A stretch of DNA of 64,000 nt, taken from the NCBI GenBank assembly GCA_948099385.1, contig CANUEZ040000140.1:2294001-2358000 (forward strand), written 5' to 3'. The notes beneath the pieces were generated by a model. It was not told the DNA's origin. It was given only the letters and a program-made list of their open reading frames with translations, and made no database searches. The stretch is from Fasciola hepatica (taxonomy: Eukaryota; Platyhelminthes; Trematoda; Plagiorchiida; Fasciolidae). How positions within the stretch are numbered: the stretch's first letter is position 1; each line of letters begins with the position of its first letter. The position numbers and the translations under genes are program-made. Below, piece by piece: positions 1 through 12,821 of this stretch.

Positions 1-1935
1 ATACTTCGCGGCTGGAGACACTGCACAAAGCGTTTTCCTTTGGGAACCCTAATCGGAATCTCCTACTCATAGGTCTGACTCACAGGGCGTCAAGCAATTC
101 ACGAACTAGACAGAAGCACCGGTGGATGAACTTAGTCCGGTCTGTCACGTGATACCTGATTGTTGCAGACACTCAGCTTTGTCTTCGATAGTGCTTTGTT
201 ATCGATCCACCTTTTGGATTTAGTCCTCAGCCCCATACACCGAGAGGAGCAAACGGAAAGTGGACGGGGCATCGTTTTTTTGGTCCAGGAGCTGCCCAGC
301 TTAACGACACGAGGGCTGCCCTATGTACCGCCATGACTTCTCTCACTGTCGCGAAAACCCCCGGTACTCCACTCTTGCTTCCGTCTAGTGGAAGATTTCA
401 GCCCGGTTAATTGCTTCTCTTCCTGAGTATTCGATGGTGCGTTCTCTTAAAGGGGATAGTGGTCAGAACCAAGTGTGGCCTAGCAAATGAGGGCACTTGG
501 CCAAGATATTTCGTACATATGCAAATAAAAGTTGAATTTGTGTCTACCAAACAACTTTGCTGATTTGAAATCATCAGTAGGTGTGGAGTTCAAGTGCCCA
601 AAATTCAAAACCAGTCAGCCTTGAAAGAAATTGCGAGTAAGCTACTGAACAAAGTGTGGTAATGACAGTTCATGGAAGTAAAGATATACGATTCTATGAA
701 GCGGACGAAAAGTAAATTAGGCAAGCAAGTCAGAAGACAGATGCTGTGGGTGGAATTTATTTCCCATACTCATATCGGTCGCGAAGGTAAAACATTAGAC
801 AGTAAATATGAGCAAACCACGCAGTGACTTCAACACACAAAAAGCACATAGATACATACATGTAAATACACAGACATTCACAAAACAAACACGTACACAC
901 ACTCGCATCAACTGAGACCACAATTTTAAGCAACTCATTTAGTATTTTTTGCTTTGTTATGCGTTCGTGACTGATGATAATATGAGAAATGACTTTGTTT
1001 CACAGGATATGTCTTCTATGTTGCTTGTTCAAATTCATTGCTGGATCTAACTGCTTCAGTTCTGTGGAAAGAAAATCGGTATCTATGAGCATGCTGTTAA
1101 ACTAACTAATGCAGTGATTATTCTGAACCAGGATCGGACTGGAAGCGCGTTTAAAATTGGCTGCACAAGTTACAAAACTCGAATTATAATAACCGTCGTT
1201 GATAGGCAATGTGGAAAGAACAAATTCCAGGAAAATTTGTGATGCATAAACCACGCTTTTAGGTCAGTTGGCGATTAATTTGATTTTGTGAATAATTCAG
1301 TTTAGAGTTTGAATTTCACTAATTTTTCTCTAAACGTCCGTTCATTTATTTATTCATTATTTCGAAACCACTATTACTTCGTAGCTGGTAGGCTTACGGG
1401 GGAAAAAAGACCGGTTTATTCGGGACTCGCGATCCTCACATCGAGGTCAGTAGAGCATCATACTTTAACCGTTCATTTTGATGTTGCAGTGATGAAGTGG
1501 TGTACACGCAGGAGCAGCACATTTTATCATTTAGCAAATAGAACTCAGGAAATGTTTCAGACACGTGTTTCTATGATAGATATTGCTCGGAATCTTCCAG
1601 TAAGTGAATCAACATTTTTTTCGCTTGATTCATATTAAACATTGTGTTATAACAAGACGCTGTATGCAAAACAGGAACATATGCGACTTCGATAAATATG
1701 TTTACTGCATTTAGATTAAAAGCAGAAGCCCTAAATTTATACTTAAAGAAGTTTCTCTGTAGATGTCTATGGTTTTTTTGGAGAAATTGTGAAATAAACT
1801 GAAATCCTCAGTCTTATGGCTTATCGACAAAGCAGTATTTTTTTGGCCCGGCGAATGTGGTCGCTAGTCGAAAACATGAAGTTCAAACAACTTTGCCAAT
1901 CATTCTGAATTACGCTTCACTATCTATACTCCATA
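1..1935. other. Unassigned AT-rich sequence
   Basis: No gene, RNA or recognised element is seen. The longest open frame (1,309-1,638, + strand, 109 codons) has no recognisable domain and a composition like translated non-coding DNA. A short A/C-rich low-complexity stretch lies at about 837-905. Confidence 0.5.
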
Positions 1936-2185
1936 GTGTCCTTGACTAAGTGAGGAAATAACTTTCGAAAAATCACTTTCCGATTCAGAAAATGGACTCC
2001 TTCTCTAAACACCAGTCCTAAGACTTGAATGAGATTGAGGTGACAAATCTAATGTTGAGTGCTTAACTATAGAGCTGATTAGACAAGAGAGTACCGTGTA
2101 TGCACTTCTGATGAGCGACAACCACAACGAAACCGGCAGTGAGCTTCTGAGGAATTTTCCTGTCATTCAGGTACCGTAAAATACC
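1936..2185 (+). repeat. Dispersed repeat family R1, copy 1
   Basis: This stretch aligns by eye, with gaps, to 61,395-61,660 and in part to 5,131-5,250. Shared landmarks are a TTGACTAAGTGA/TTGACTGACGA-like start, then AATGGACTCC, a GATTCAAATGAGATT-like block, a CTGATGAGC block and a GAGGAATTTTCC-like end. No protein domain was recognised. It is probably the remnant of a transposable element of unknown class. Identity is modest, so the copies are old. Confidence 0.5.
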
Positions 2186-5130
2186 ATTAAAGTCACAAAG
2201 AGACTTAGGTAGTCTGCAAAACTTTGCCCCCGTGGAAAATATACAGAAAATCTCAGTACATTGCCTTCGAGATCGTGGAACTTATAACTTCAGCTGCCAT
2301 TGTCTGCCTCTATTCATGAATAACAATATTATTTTTTTGATGAACAATACAGAATACTTTGAGCTCAAAATGTAAAAACTTTAAATTTCAGGTCGGAGAA
2401 TTTTCTGATACGGCCTAGTACGTCATACTATTACCCATGAAAAGATGTTCATGTGGACGTATCCACTCTTTGTTGTATGCCACGGCTAATTTAGAGGTGC
2501 AGTCACAGAAATTGCCCCACAACATTTCCGATTTGGTTATGAGGGACAATTTAATTTTACTAATAAAAATAAGAATTTGTCGCACTTTCTTCACAGAGAA
2601 ATTCTGGGTCACAGATGATGTGCACAGTGAGGCATAGCTTGACAAGTAGCCTAAAAAGCTGGTACACACAATAGAAAATAGAAATAATTAAACTTATTAC
2701 TAACAGCTGAACAGCATACAAACGGAATATTTGGTAGCAGTTTGCATGTAAATGAGTACCACCTATATTTCCACTTGTGGCTCATATTCTTACCTTCGTG
2801 GATCTGTGCTCTCATATACGTAAGTGCAAATTTGTGAAATGTATCCTGCTATAATCTTCGTGAGGAGGACTGATAACTCGGAATGACTTTGCATTTACTA
2901 GTCACGAATTGGCAGGTAACATAAAAACGATAGTGTTATGTAAGAAAAAAATTGATTCGGAAAACTGTGATTCTTCGTGAATTTTGACAATACCTGTTAA
3001 CTATTTGTGCGTACTATACATGAAATTTTTCAATGGAAGATCATTATACGGAATGTCATTTGACAGACGACTTCTCAGACGCCATATTTCAATGCACCCT
3101 TCAGGAAAGTGTTGTAAAACTGTGCTTCTGGGCACTTGGTACTCTCTCTGACGAGCTAAGGCAGCTTGTACTCATTGGAATTTGGCTTCTTCATTGAACC
3201 TCTTTAACACACGTCGTGTACGCGTTAATGTAATCATGGGGAAAGTAAACACGTGGAAGGAGTCGGGTTCTATATTTTGTAAGAATCCGAGTTCACCTTC
3301 TGTTGCGAATGGAGTACGTGGCAGCACAGGAAACGTATGGAATTTAGTTCTTATTTTCGACTAATTAAGTGCCAGGAAGAGCAAGCGCAAGTTTTGCTTG
3401 CATTCAGATTAGAGCCAAGTAAGGTAGTCCGGCGTATAGAGAAAGACCGTTGTGTCTGTTGCTAGGTGTGTGTCTATGTGTAAGAGTGGCAGCCAATGAG
3501 AATGGTTCACTGGAGTGACCCGAATGATGGAGTAAATAAATTTTGTCATCGATCCAAACAGTGATAATTCAGTGCCTAAATAACCGAACACTCAAGACAA
3601 CAGCTTTCTGTGTCACGAAAAGTATTCCTGAACCACGACTTATGTAAGTGAGGCCCTAAAATGGTACTCTTGAGAGTATTCAATTCCCCTAGTAACACAT
3701 TTGGAAGGGGGAATTGTGAACAGTATCACATATCAAACATTCGAAGACGACAAATCTTCCTGTACCGTTGGATAAAATAGACGAAACTTTATCTCATCAT
3801 TTAGATGCCATGCACAGTGTAACTGAGGAACATTTCGGATTCGTAGATCGACTATGGTCGTGATTCCATCGGAGTTTGTGTAAAGTGCCGATGTCATGGG
3901 CCGACCTCCTGCACTTTTCAAATCTACCTTGTCTAGATGAAACCGAGATAGATATTCAAAGCTAAGCAGTCTGTGGGCAGGGTAAGGTGCCGGTGGAACA
4001 AAGAATATCGTTTTGCAAGCCCAAAAGCAATCGAAGGCGTCCTTTTCTCCGGAAAAGTAATGAGACTCAAACGACGACAGTTTGCGCGAGACACATGCAG
4101 TACACTTCTCAACCCCCCGCTGCTTTGAGAGCAAATCGCACATAGTCTCACATCCAAAGTATCAGTAGGAACCTAGGTCAGACAGCTTAGATCAACAATA
4201 GCCAAAAGGGTACGGATGGGATTTTTATGTCAGTAGGGAATAGGCTCATTTAAGTGCAGTTCAGAGTTGAAAACAAGCTTGGGCATTTATTTGAGGTTAT
4301 AGGAACACATATCTTTGATGGTCTCTAGGTTTTTCCGTCAGTAAGGAGTAGGTCATCGGTAATGGTTTCCTCGTTTTCGTATTTCCTTCTGGTACCCTCA
4401 GCAGATACGAGATACCCAATGAATGGCCGCTCCCTACAGATGAACATCTATTTGCCGAAGTCTTTTATCACAGTATGGAGTCTAACTTATTATGTTGATC
4501 CCCATAGTCCCGTATACGTAAATATCTTCGAGGTAAAAGACGGCGGCAGACCCACAAAGTCACAGCCTGGTTTATAAACCTGTCCCAAGCAGCCGAAGCC
4601 GAATTGAGTCCATTAGTAGAGCATTGTGCTGAAAAAGACCTTCTGTTGCTAGAAAAGCAGTAAGAAGTTTTCAGTCCTCTCTCACAGAAACCCTCAAGAA
4701 GGCACGGCGGAGATCCAACTTTGTGGAGATTCGGGAGCCAGCCACTTCACCTAGGAGTTCTTCTTTTGAAGTCAGTCATAAACTGCTAGCTAATACCTGC
4801 TTGTTCAGAACCTGTAGATCATTACGACTGCAAGCACGCTTGTAGTCTTTATGCCTAATAACCCCCAGGTGGGTCCATTCTGATGAGAGCTTTAGCAAGT
4901 AGTATGTAGATAGGTGAGCGAAATTTCCCTGGAAGTAGACGACCAGTTTTGCGGTTGTTTCCACTCGTCAGGTATCCGTACCTGGCTCTCTTCTGCTAAA
5001 TAATACCTAAACTTGGGCATCACAGTTGGTTTACGACGGTGATGTCATCTGGGTCGTATACAGCTTGCACGGACAGTACTATGCCATGCTACTGATATTG
5101 TAAATCCATACTTAGGACCACGTTTTACCG
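2186..5130. other. Unassigned sequence
   Basis: Several 60-136 codon frames occur on both strands. The largest is on the minus strand at 3,733-4,143 and overlaps another open frame. None shows a recognisable motif. The region 4,300-4,980 is slightly richer in GC and can be read in several frames, but I could not match it to a known element family. No RNA gene was seen. Confidence 0.45.
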
Positions 5131-5250
5131 TCCTGAAGGCTAGTCGTGTTGACTGACGAAATTACTTTGGAAGAATCACAGTGTGAGTCGAAAAATGGAC
5201 TCCTCATCCATACTTGCTTCATAAGATTCAAATGAGATTATAGCTCTGTT
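5131..5250 (+). repeat. Dispersed repeat family R1, copy 2 (partial)
   Basis: This short copy carries the motif order GTGTTGACTGACGAAAT, AAAAATGGACTCC and GATTCAAATGAGATTA. The same order occurs at 1,936-2,050 and 61,395-61,510. The downstream part found in the other two copies is absent here, so the copy looks truncated. Confidence 0.5.
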
Positions 5251-8200
5251 AAAAATGAGTTAGTAAACATTTTACGGAAAATATCTGAGTACTTGTTCCA
5301 TGTAATAAGTAAAATGTAGTTTTCCCCTTTTCTTTTGCAACCTTAACCAAATTTAATTCTGTTATCCTAATACAATTACATTTAAATATAAATCGTGCGT
5401 GTTCATAGGCTCGCATCTGAGTCATGATTCAGATATTCTATTTCTTAGCTTTTGATAAAATATTCAGATGTTGTTCAGCAGATCGTGAGTTGACCAACCA
5501 CATCCAGTGTCTGATTTGGTCTCGCATTTTGGAAGAAACTAAGTGAATAAGTATTCCTGATTGTGATATAACAAGCTAAAGAAAACCACAGCTCTTGAAT
5601 AGGACACGTGTGAAGCATTGGAAACATTGTTTTCTCTGTTGGACAACAACAAACGGATCTGGGTAGCAAAAGTTGCTGTCTAGCCAAATAGTGCTGCTTT
5701 TTCCGGAGTGTAGCCCGCAGCAATAATGAAAACGTGCTTGAGGCTGTTGTCCCTGTCCTTGACTGGTGCTCTCAATTGTATTCTGTAATAAAATCGTATA
5801 AGCTATTTTGACCCAAATAATATAGATCGAACTGACTTGTAAGAGAAATATTGAAAACGCACAACGAAAGCATGTACGATATTTTTGCGTATGTATCTTG
5901 ACCGAATACTCACGGCTGCATTCGGTAGTATTTGGTACGCATGTTTATATCAGAGTAAGTGGCCTGTGTTGACTTTCTAAAAGTTGTTCTTTCAAAGCAC
6001 GCGGAAACGTCATGGTGATTAAAGAGCATAAGTGCGTGATGTCAGCTTTGGAGAAATCACTACATGAAGAAAAACCGGTAACAAATTAGCCGAACCAGGA
6101 GATAAGAGTAACGTTCCACTGCTTGTGCGATGGGCCCAGTTTTTTTCACTTGACTTGGAGCCATTAACTATTTCGATCGCTTTCAGTAGAATAATCCGTC
6201 TTACTGACGTGTTTTTTTTCTTCAAATGTTGCTTAATTTTCTCTTCCCGAGCGTGATTTTCCAGCGATTGTGTGATGTGTTTGACTCGCGCTTACCAATT
6301 CATCTTCTGGTACTGCCTGTGAATCTGCCTCCACAGACTAAAGAAGAAATAGTAAATCATGCATGATTTGTCTAAAAAGGCACGCTTTTGAAATTGTTCT
6401 TTGCTTTATAAATTTTTCATTGTTTTGATATCTTGGAACAAGTCAACAGACTGTTTACTATTTGATCTTATCATAGAGTGCAGGTTTCTCATCACTCTCA
6501 CGTTGAGATATTGACTGCTGTTAGAAACCCGAATATATTACGTGAACTTACAGGTAGATGGGGAAGGTAAAAGGAACCATCTGGTTCGGATCTTGCTGCT
6601 TTCTTCAGTTTCCTCAATAGTGAGTCTCAAGTTGGCTGTGACCCACTTCGTGAACCACTGCGTCCTTAGTAGTGGGTAAAACAGGAAACAAATAAAAACA
6701 AGAAGAAAGGTATAAAATCAGTCAAGATGGTTTTTTCAGAAGAGTTCCTCAATAGTCCCGTAGGAGTCATATGACCAACCCCGTTTCCAGTTTTAGGATA
6801 TTGGGTTCATTTACCACATGGCATCAAAACTCATCTCAACTTTGAAAATCCTTCGAAGCATTGTATAGCTCTTTTATATTGTTTTTTATAGATAACCAGC
6901 AAAGCACCTCAACTGACTTTCAGCTCTATTTGTAGGTATACCTCTGGGTCATCACTGATAAACACAAACTATAAAGAACCGGTAAAAGTGGGTTAACTTC
7001 ATCTAGACAATAACCAGTGAGTTACGTTAGACTTAAAAAAACTCTAACTTGACTACCTGGTCGCTGTACACAATTTTGGCTACTTTCCAGTTCATTTTAA
7101 ACAAGTGATTCTGATGGTTCAAATAATTTTCCGCTTTACTTTATCAATACTCAGCAGTCTTCGTGCATTTGCAACCATCAGATCATCAGTGGTTTGGATA
7201 TTAGAAATGAAATGATACGGGGAACTCGGATCCGTGGAAATCACGTGGAATAAAAGTTGGTTGAAACGTTTACGATTACGGAAACCTCCTACGCAGTGGG
7301 TTTCTTGTCAGAAATGAATATCTTATTTAGGTAGACGTTTATTTCGGTGACCAGTGTCGCTTTCTTTTTGTCAAGTAAGAACACACGTCCCCTTGTGGCA
7401 CCCAGTAGTCATTGTTCACCACGGGTGAGCTCGAGTGGCAGAGTAAAATCACTTTTCTCAATGTTTCGATCCAAGGTAGCCGATATTGAACAATCCGAAA
7501 ACTAAGCCGGCTCTCTCTCAGCGTATATTTTATGCCACGAAAGTACACTTCTTTTCTGTTCGACAACTGGGTTGCTTCTTCTAGAGTGCTTTTAGTGTCC
7601 GAAAGACCGTGAAGTCTAGAGCAAATGGTATGCCAATAAAGAAATCGCAGCTTTGGGCTCCGTTTTGGAAAGATCGTCGTAGTAAAACTCAAACCCCGCT
7701 GGAACCGGCGACTTCCCAACAAACAGTCTCTCACTGGCCACGACCTCTTTTTCATATATTGTACCATATATAAGTCATGCACAAAATGAAATCAATCATT
7801 TTTCGTAGTATTATTCCTACTATCTTTTTTGCTATGTCACCGTAGGGGTGACATTTAAACAGCTGTCAGGCTGTCCAAAGGTTATTTGGTGAAAGATTAA
7901 GCCGACTATTGCAAAATTTGTCCAATGTGCCATGGGAGTCATACGAGGGGTGCTCCTAGGATTTACATTTATTGACTAGAGCCGGCAATATGATAAAATG
8001 ATGTGATAGTTCACATATGAAAGCAGCTACCACAAGGAATTTTCTTCCTTCGATCAATATGAAGAAGAAGAAAAATATTTCTGATTGAATGAGATCAAAA
8101 CGGAGAATGGCCGGAGCCAGAAGTATTCGAACATGGAGTTGTTAGGTTTGGAGTTCGTCACGGTGACTGGTTGATTATCGCTGGATAAACTCGGGATTCC

Positions 8201-8402
8201 TTCAAATATTGATTTCGATATGTCGGATATTAAAGAGGGCAAGAAAAGCACCGGTAGTTTCTGCGGTGAACAACGGTTGATGAAGTAAAACTGGATTTTT
8301 GAGAGCCACTCTGAGCAATGAGTGAAGATAAGTGGAAAAAACAGCTTAGTGAGTTCGGCCTTGCCTGATGCTACAAACAGTCGTTCTCCGAATTCCCCAA
8401 GG
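5251..8402. other. Unassigned sequence left of the giant inverted repeat
   Basis: No recognised element. The longest open frame is on the minus strand (7,339-7,782, 147 codons) and has no domain I can name; without homology it is best treated as unproven. The stretch ends at an abrupt boundary at 8,402/8,403, where identity with the far arm of the inverted repeat begins. Confidence 0.45.
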
Positions 8403-8631
8403 ACCAGGCTTTTTCAAAATTATCAATCACAAATACACCATGCTCCACCATCATCACATTTTCGAAATTGCATGGAAAACTAAAAAATATTTCTTTCTTA
8501 TACACAACCAATAATTTCCTCAATCTCATTGAAGTCGAGGCTGTTATCAGAAAATCCTGAAGAAATAAATCACGCAATTTTCCAGTTGCTTTGAAATCGT
8601 CAAATTTAATGACAAACGGATAGAGTTGCAC
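8403..8631 (-). pseudogene. Open frame of unknown family at the outer arm edge (left copy)
   Basis: The frame translates to a hydrophobic and basic peptide of about 75 residues before the arm boundary; beyond it the two arms have different C-termini (SLGNSENDCL here, CPENFDCNC in the right copy). It weakly resembles the minus-strand frame at 40,893-41,087: a segment like LRDLFLQDFL aligns with LFEDFFEQYS, and SFPC aligns with SYPC. This suggests a repeated, decayed coding segment, perhaps of a transposon, but the family is unknown to me. Confidence 0.3.
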
Positions 8632-9410
8632 GAGTCCATAAGATGTGCAACCTTGAAGGAGATATGACCTGGTGCAGCATTCTACAATAAGACAGTTTTT
8701 GCAAAATTAACTTCTGATCTGACGCACACAAAACTTCCATCAGTTCGTACCATCAACAAGGTTGATCATCACATTTCGCAGTTCATACACACCAAAGTGC
8801 CGAATTTCGCGAAATCAAAGACACTGAAATCAATTTCTCCAAACATTTCTCCTCACCACACATGTATTCATCAGTCAACTAATTCTCATTACAGATCAAT
8901 CTGAGTAAGTTCATGGTCAAAACGACTTACGAAGCAGTTCAAATATTTTCGTCACTGAAACATTTAGTCACGTTTCTTTGTCCTATAGTACAGAATTCTC
9001 ATACTCTCAAGACTAAAACAACTAACTTTTCTTCATCCCTGTCCACAAAAGTGCACGGGAAATTTCCCATCAATTCTTCTTTCATAACAACATTCCTCGA
9101 ATGAGACTACCAGTCACCATGACTTGGTTGGTCAACTGTTACACAACAACACATTCTACACATGTGCTCATTTCGTTTTTGCTTCTTTCTGTTGAGCAGA
9201 AACGAAGCAGACAATTCAGAAGAAAGAAATGTTTCTAGTAAAATCAGCATTTTTTCCTCAATGAATGAAACCAACTGTGGTGTATTTCAACTTCGTCCGT
9301 CTAACACTCAGTCACATTTTACATCTCTGAAATTCTGACTAATTTATCATGGTGATCGAGATTACGTAACTTCAGTGATTATTGGATCGCTGTAAAACTA
9401 ATGTGACCGA

Positions 9411-9530
9411 CATCAAGTGCTATGGAATTTCGTATATCACCTTCGTGTTGTGACGTACCACGAGGTGTTTGGAGGAGATGAATCAACAACGAAAAAAGTG
9501 TTTGTCCATCGAATTTGGACAACACCTCCA
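9411..9530 (+). repeat. Arm-internal direct repeat, unit 1
   Basis: This unit resembles 10,262-10,383 in the same orientation. Both contain TATGGAATTT, then CACCTTCGTGTTGTGA, then an ACGAGRTGTT-like block, then GTCTATCGAATTT or GTCCATCGAATTT. Estimated identity is around 80%, so this duplication is older than the arm duplication. Its mirror copy is at about 20,776-20,895. Confidence 0.65.
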
Positions 9531-10261
9531 GGTCCAAGAGAATTCGAAACTGGGTATTTTGACCAAATGTACCAAATTTATCTTTGGAATAGGCAAAGGA
9601 TTGCGCCCAATATCAGAGGTTCATAAAACATAACGATTGTTTCAGTAAAAAAGCACACTTCAAAGCATGCTGAAAATAATATTTCTCAATAAATGTTCTT
9701 AGGAGCTGTCATTTTGTGTAAGTACTGGTAATGTCTGCAATGTGAGAAGCCTCTTTCACAATGGGCTATGAATGACTTTTCTCTACGGTAAAAATCAATC
9801 GTTTATCACGTCATCCAGAAAGCCGTTGAGAAGCGGCAGCAGGTGTCTTTTATTTCTATGGTGGAAGGTTCTGAAAGAAAAACATATCAAACCAAAAAGC
9901 TTGGTGAATTTTATTGGGAGGCGGATATTCCTGCTGAATTAGACTACATTTATTCATCACCCACATTTATCTGATCAGCCTTTCTTTAATTCCAACCAAA
10001 GAGTTTTTTAAGTAGCTAACCGATTAGAAAGCTTTCAAGCTTCTCGGTATCATGGCATTTTATCAATCCAGTGTGATGAAAGTACACCCGAATTACCTCA
10101 AAATATTCTTGCACGTTTCATCTTAGACGTCTGATCCTACTGCCGAAAGTTTTCTCTTGCCAATTTTCCCTGAGGAACCGAGCACTCCAGTCCGGCGATT
10201 ATCGTCTCATCTACCTGATTTCAGTTGCTCCTGTTGTGAATAAGTGTTTAACAACGAAGCA

Positions 10262-10383
10262 ACATCAAGTTATATGGAATTTTGCATTTCACCTTCGTGT
10301 TGTGATGTATTACGAGATGTTCAGTGGAGATGAAATAATAACGAAGTAAAATATTTGTCTATCGAATTTCCACGACATCTGTA
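10262..10383 (+). repeat. Arm-internal direct repeat, unit 2
   Basis: This is the second, more diverged unit of the pair starting at 9,411. Its mirror copy is at about 19,923-20,044. Function unknown; the pair may mark two copies of one short element separated by about 850 bp. Confidence 0.6.
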
Positions 10384-10657
10384 CAGCGTGTCATCGCTTT
10401 TGCTTTATTTTATTCATGGGAAAATGCATCCTACCTTCGAATTATCCCGAGATTAGCAGAAACACACCACGTAACACGACAACTGCATATTTATATTGTT
10501 TCTAGGTACGACATGTTTCGAAGAATAAACTGACAGTCCTTACGAACATTTTGACGTTGTTATTTAATGACTTTCGGAAGAAAATCAGGTAGATGCGCGG
10601 CAAATGAACACTGTGGGAGAAGAATTTTGTTACGTGAAACATTCCAGAGGTTGATTT

Positions 10658-10905
10658 TTAGTTGGGCGATTTGCCTGATACAGTGAAAAGCAGACGGGAG
10701 TGTATGTTAGTCCTCAGCACAAGCAAACAATGCTCACTGGTTGAGACAGGTGCACACAACTCAAGGAAGAATAGTTCTAGATGATTGGTGATAATCGTGT
10801 CCAAACCATGGCAACACTTTTTTGTAGAAACACAAAGATCCGTCAGATTAAACAAAGTGAGTGTTTGTGTTTAAGCGTGTTTGAAATCGCCCATTATGAT
10901 GCACG
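10658..10905 (-). pseudogene. LINE endonuclease (APE-type) fragment, left arm
   Basis: Read on the minus strand, the peptide contains MGDFKHA (the usual MGDFNHA block of LINE endonucleases, about 10,884-10,905), an in-frame stop, then a block like NLTDLCVSTK, a GLDTIITN segment matching the family's LDLIFTN, and APVSTSEHC matching the catalytic S-x-S-D-H-C end motif. The aspartate of that motif is replaced by glutamate here. The organisation is that of CR1/jockey-like non-LTR retrotransposons. No RT domain was recognised next to it, so this is a fragment. It is identical in the right arm. Confidence 0.7.
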
Positions 10906-11835
10906 AATTGTCATCTAACAGAATAAACGAGAAGTAAAATAGAGTCATAGAAAGAGAAAATAACGTTCCGTGAGCAAAACGCAACTACGTATAAGTTTGT
11001 TAGGCTGACGCCTCCGTGGAGATAAAACTTAGGACGGAATCTCTTGATTAAACATTCAATACCATTCGCTGAGTATGCAAAAACAAGTCACACTTGCTGC
11101 ACTCGTTGGAGTAGACATAAGTGACCACATCGCCTCCAACTTTGACAGTGGAATTCGTGTTCTGTCTGTACAGTTTAAATCCGTCTATCGACAAAAGTGG
11201 GTCAGAAACAAGTGGGTTCAGCCACTATTCTTACATGTAAAGCATATTTACCTAGATGAATGAATAAATATTCACAAAATTTTCATAATTGACATGTGTT
11301 ATTATTACATAACATCTTCTATTGTGGAAGATTTAGAAAACGTCTTTGCAGAAAAACAGCCAACGTTTCAAGCCTGTGCATCCCTTCGCATCATCGTGTT
11401 AACAACGTCAATCGAGTAGCACCTCTGAGCAGCAGTGCTCTTTCACTGAAAATGAACATTTTTTTCAGTGTGACCTACAAAAATGGGGAATTATTGGAAC
11501 TCCAATAGATTTTCGCTTGTACTCTTCCTTCATCCCGAGTGACCTAGGTTCTTTAGCACTGCCATTCAATCCATAATTTGCAAGGATGATCAGCTTGTGT
11601 GACAATTTTATTTGTTCATGATAATCGTAGCTCAGCTTGGTGATTTCCACAGGATCGCGACTGTGTGAAAACCAGTCGAGGTGTTATCATTGGCCCGAGA
11701 AGGATGGTTATTTTTCCATTCTAGGACGTTCTTATCCATTGATCGGAAGTTGAACTCTCAGATGACGTCCACCGCCAAACGTGGAAAATTAACCACTAAA
11801 GGTTTTGTGGTCAAGCTCTTTTTCAGTAACTTCAT

Positions 11836-11935
11836 CTTCTGGCCAATATAGTTGCATATAAAAGATATGAATGCACATTTTCGGAAAACCTGTTTGCAGT
11901 ACCAAATTAAGATTACCTAATCAATGTTGCGGATA
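11836..11935 (+). repeat. Short inverted copy of part of the PLE tail
   Basis: This segment (ATGAATGCACATTTTCGGAA and flanks) is related, in inverted orientation, to about 12,160-12,250, which belongs to the PLE endonuclease tail. Both share an AGTT..CATA.AA.GATA lead and the block GAATGCACATTTTCGGAAAA. The two segments therefore form a small diverged inverted repeat about 230 bp apart inside the arm. Its mirror is near 18,003-18,102. Confidence 0.55.
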
Positions 11936-12065
11936 TTGTGCCGTTCGGAAACGAGTGGGAAGATGATTGTGCGTGGTTGGGAAAATCTGGCGTAAAAGGT
12001 ACATCTGGATTAGGTTGGCTGCTTCCTGTCACGACTGAAAGATCACGGTTATGGTCTCGTTGATT

Positions 12066-12302
12066 TCATATCCCCGGTCGTAGCCGCCGTAGCTGAAGTG
12101 ATTTGGTAAATTGCTTGTATGAACAGAGCGATGGATTTAACAGCCTAATCGCTACTGCCTCCGCTAATCTCCAATTGGATACTATGAACAAGCTTTTCCG
12201 AAAATGTGCATTCCTATCACTTATGTGTAACTGTATTAGCAAGAGTAAGAAGTTAGCAAGGACGAACTTGCTCGCCGTCTTGCCTTTTTCTCTATAATGC
12301 AA
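12066..12302 (-). pseudogene. Penelope-like element endonuclease C-terminal tail, left arm
   Basis: The minus-strand frame ends with a block of the form LAEAVAIRLLNPSLC followed by KQFTKSLQL. The PLE at 59,862-60,065 has the corresponding LATVEAVSIRLHNPPLC followed by KQFVCAIELPW. This is the conserved C-terminal region after the GIY-YIG domain of PLE proteins, known from the family. The RT and the GIY-YIG catalytic part are not present here. It is a degraded 3' fragment from a different PLE copy or subfamily. Confidence 0.65.
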
Positions 12303-12560
12303 TGGAATTATTCAATGAATCATGTGATCACTGACTTTAAAGCATGGAACATTCTAAGACTTGAACACAGATGAACGAAAATGGAAAATGGCTCAGTAGA
12401 ACTATTCGTGTGCACCGAGGAATGATCATCACACATTATCAACAAAACTCTCAGCAAGCTACCACTTTACATGATAGCAGTATTATTCGTGATATGGACA
12501 TCAAAGAATTTCTCACTGAGTGCAATGGATTTGTTTGTGGTCTCACACCAGAAATGTCCC

Positions 12561-12821
12561 TCAGAAACAAATTAAGTGACAATATGGAAACCTGAAACAG
12601 AGAGTCAGTGTGTCAGGGCCGAATGATATTCTGAATGTATCAAATATTCGACGCGACACTTGGTGTGTTGAAGGATAAAATCCCGAAATGGATATCACGG
12701 TGTTGTAATTGGTCTCTATATTGGTTACTGAGGGTGATATTTGTGAGATCCTATTGACTGCTGATCTACTCTGCGGTAACTGAAACTTACATATACATTG
12801 ACTTCCTACCATCAACATCAT
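12561..12821 (-). other. Open frame of unknown meaning in the left arm
   Basis: This 86-codon frame reads as a plausible hydrophilic peptide but matches no family I know. The same frame occurs at 17,117-17,377 and differs only near its N-terminus, inside the cluster of substitutions at about 12,772-12,815. It is more likely an accident of the repeat than a gene. Confidence 0.15.

Noticed and set aside
2105..2140. Hammerhead-ribozyme-like core CTGATGAGC..GAAAC
   Set aside because: PLEs can carry hammerhead ribozymes, so I looked for them. Stem II would have only one G-C pair here, and no stem III or stem I partner with a cleavage site is visible. The R1 copy at 61.57 kb breaks the GAAA. No hammerhead core was found in the PLE arms either.
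3733..4157. Overlapping 136- and 74-codon minus-strand frames as a gene
   Set aside because: Two frames of similar plausibility overlap and neither has a motif. No splice or promoter evidence could be assessed.
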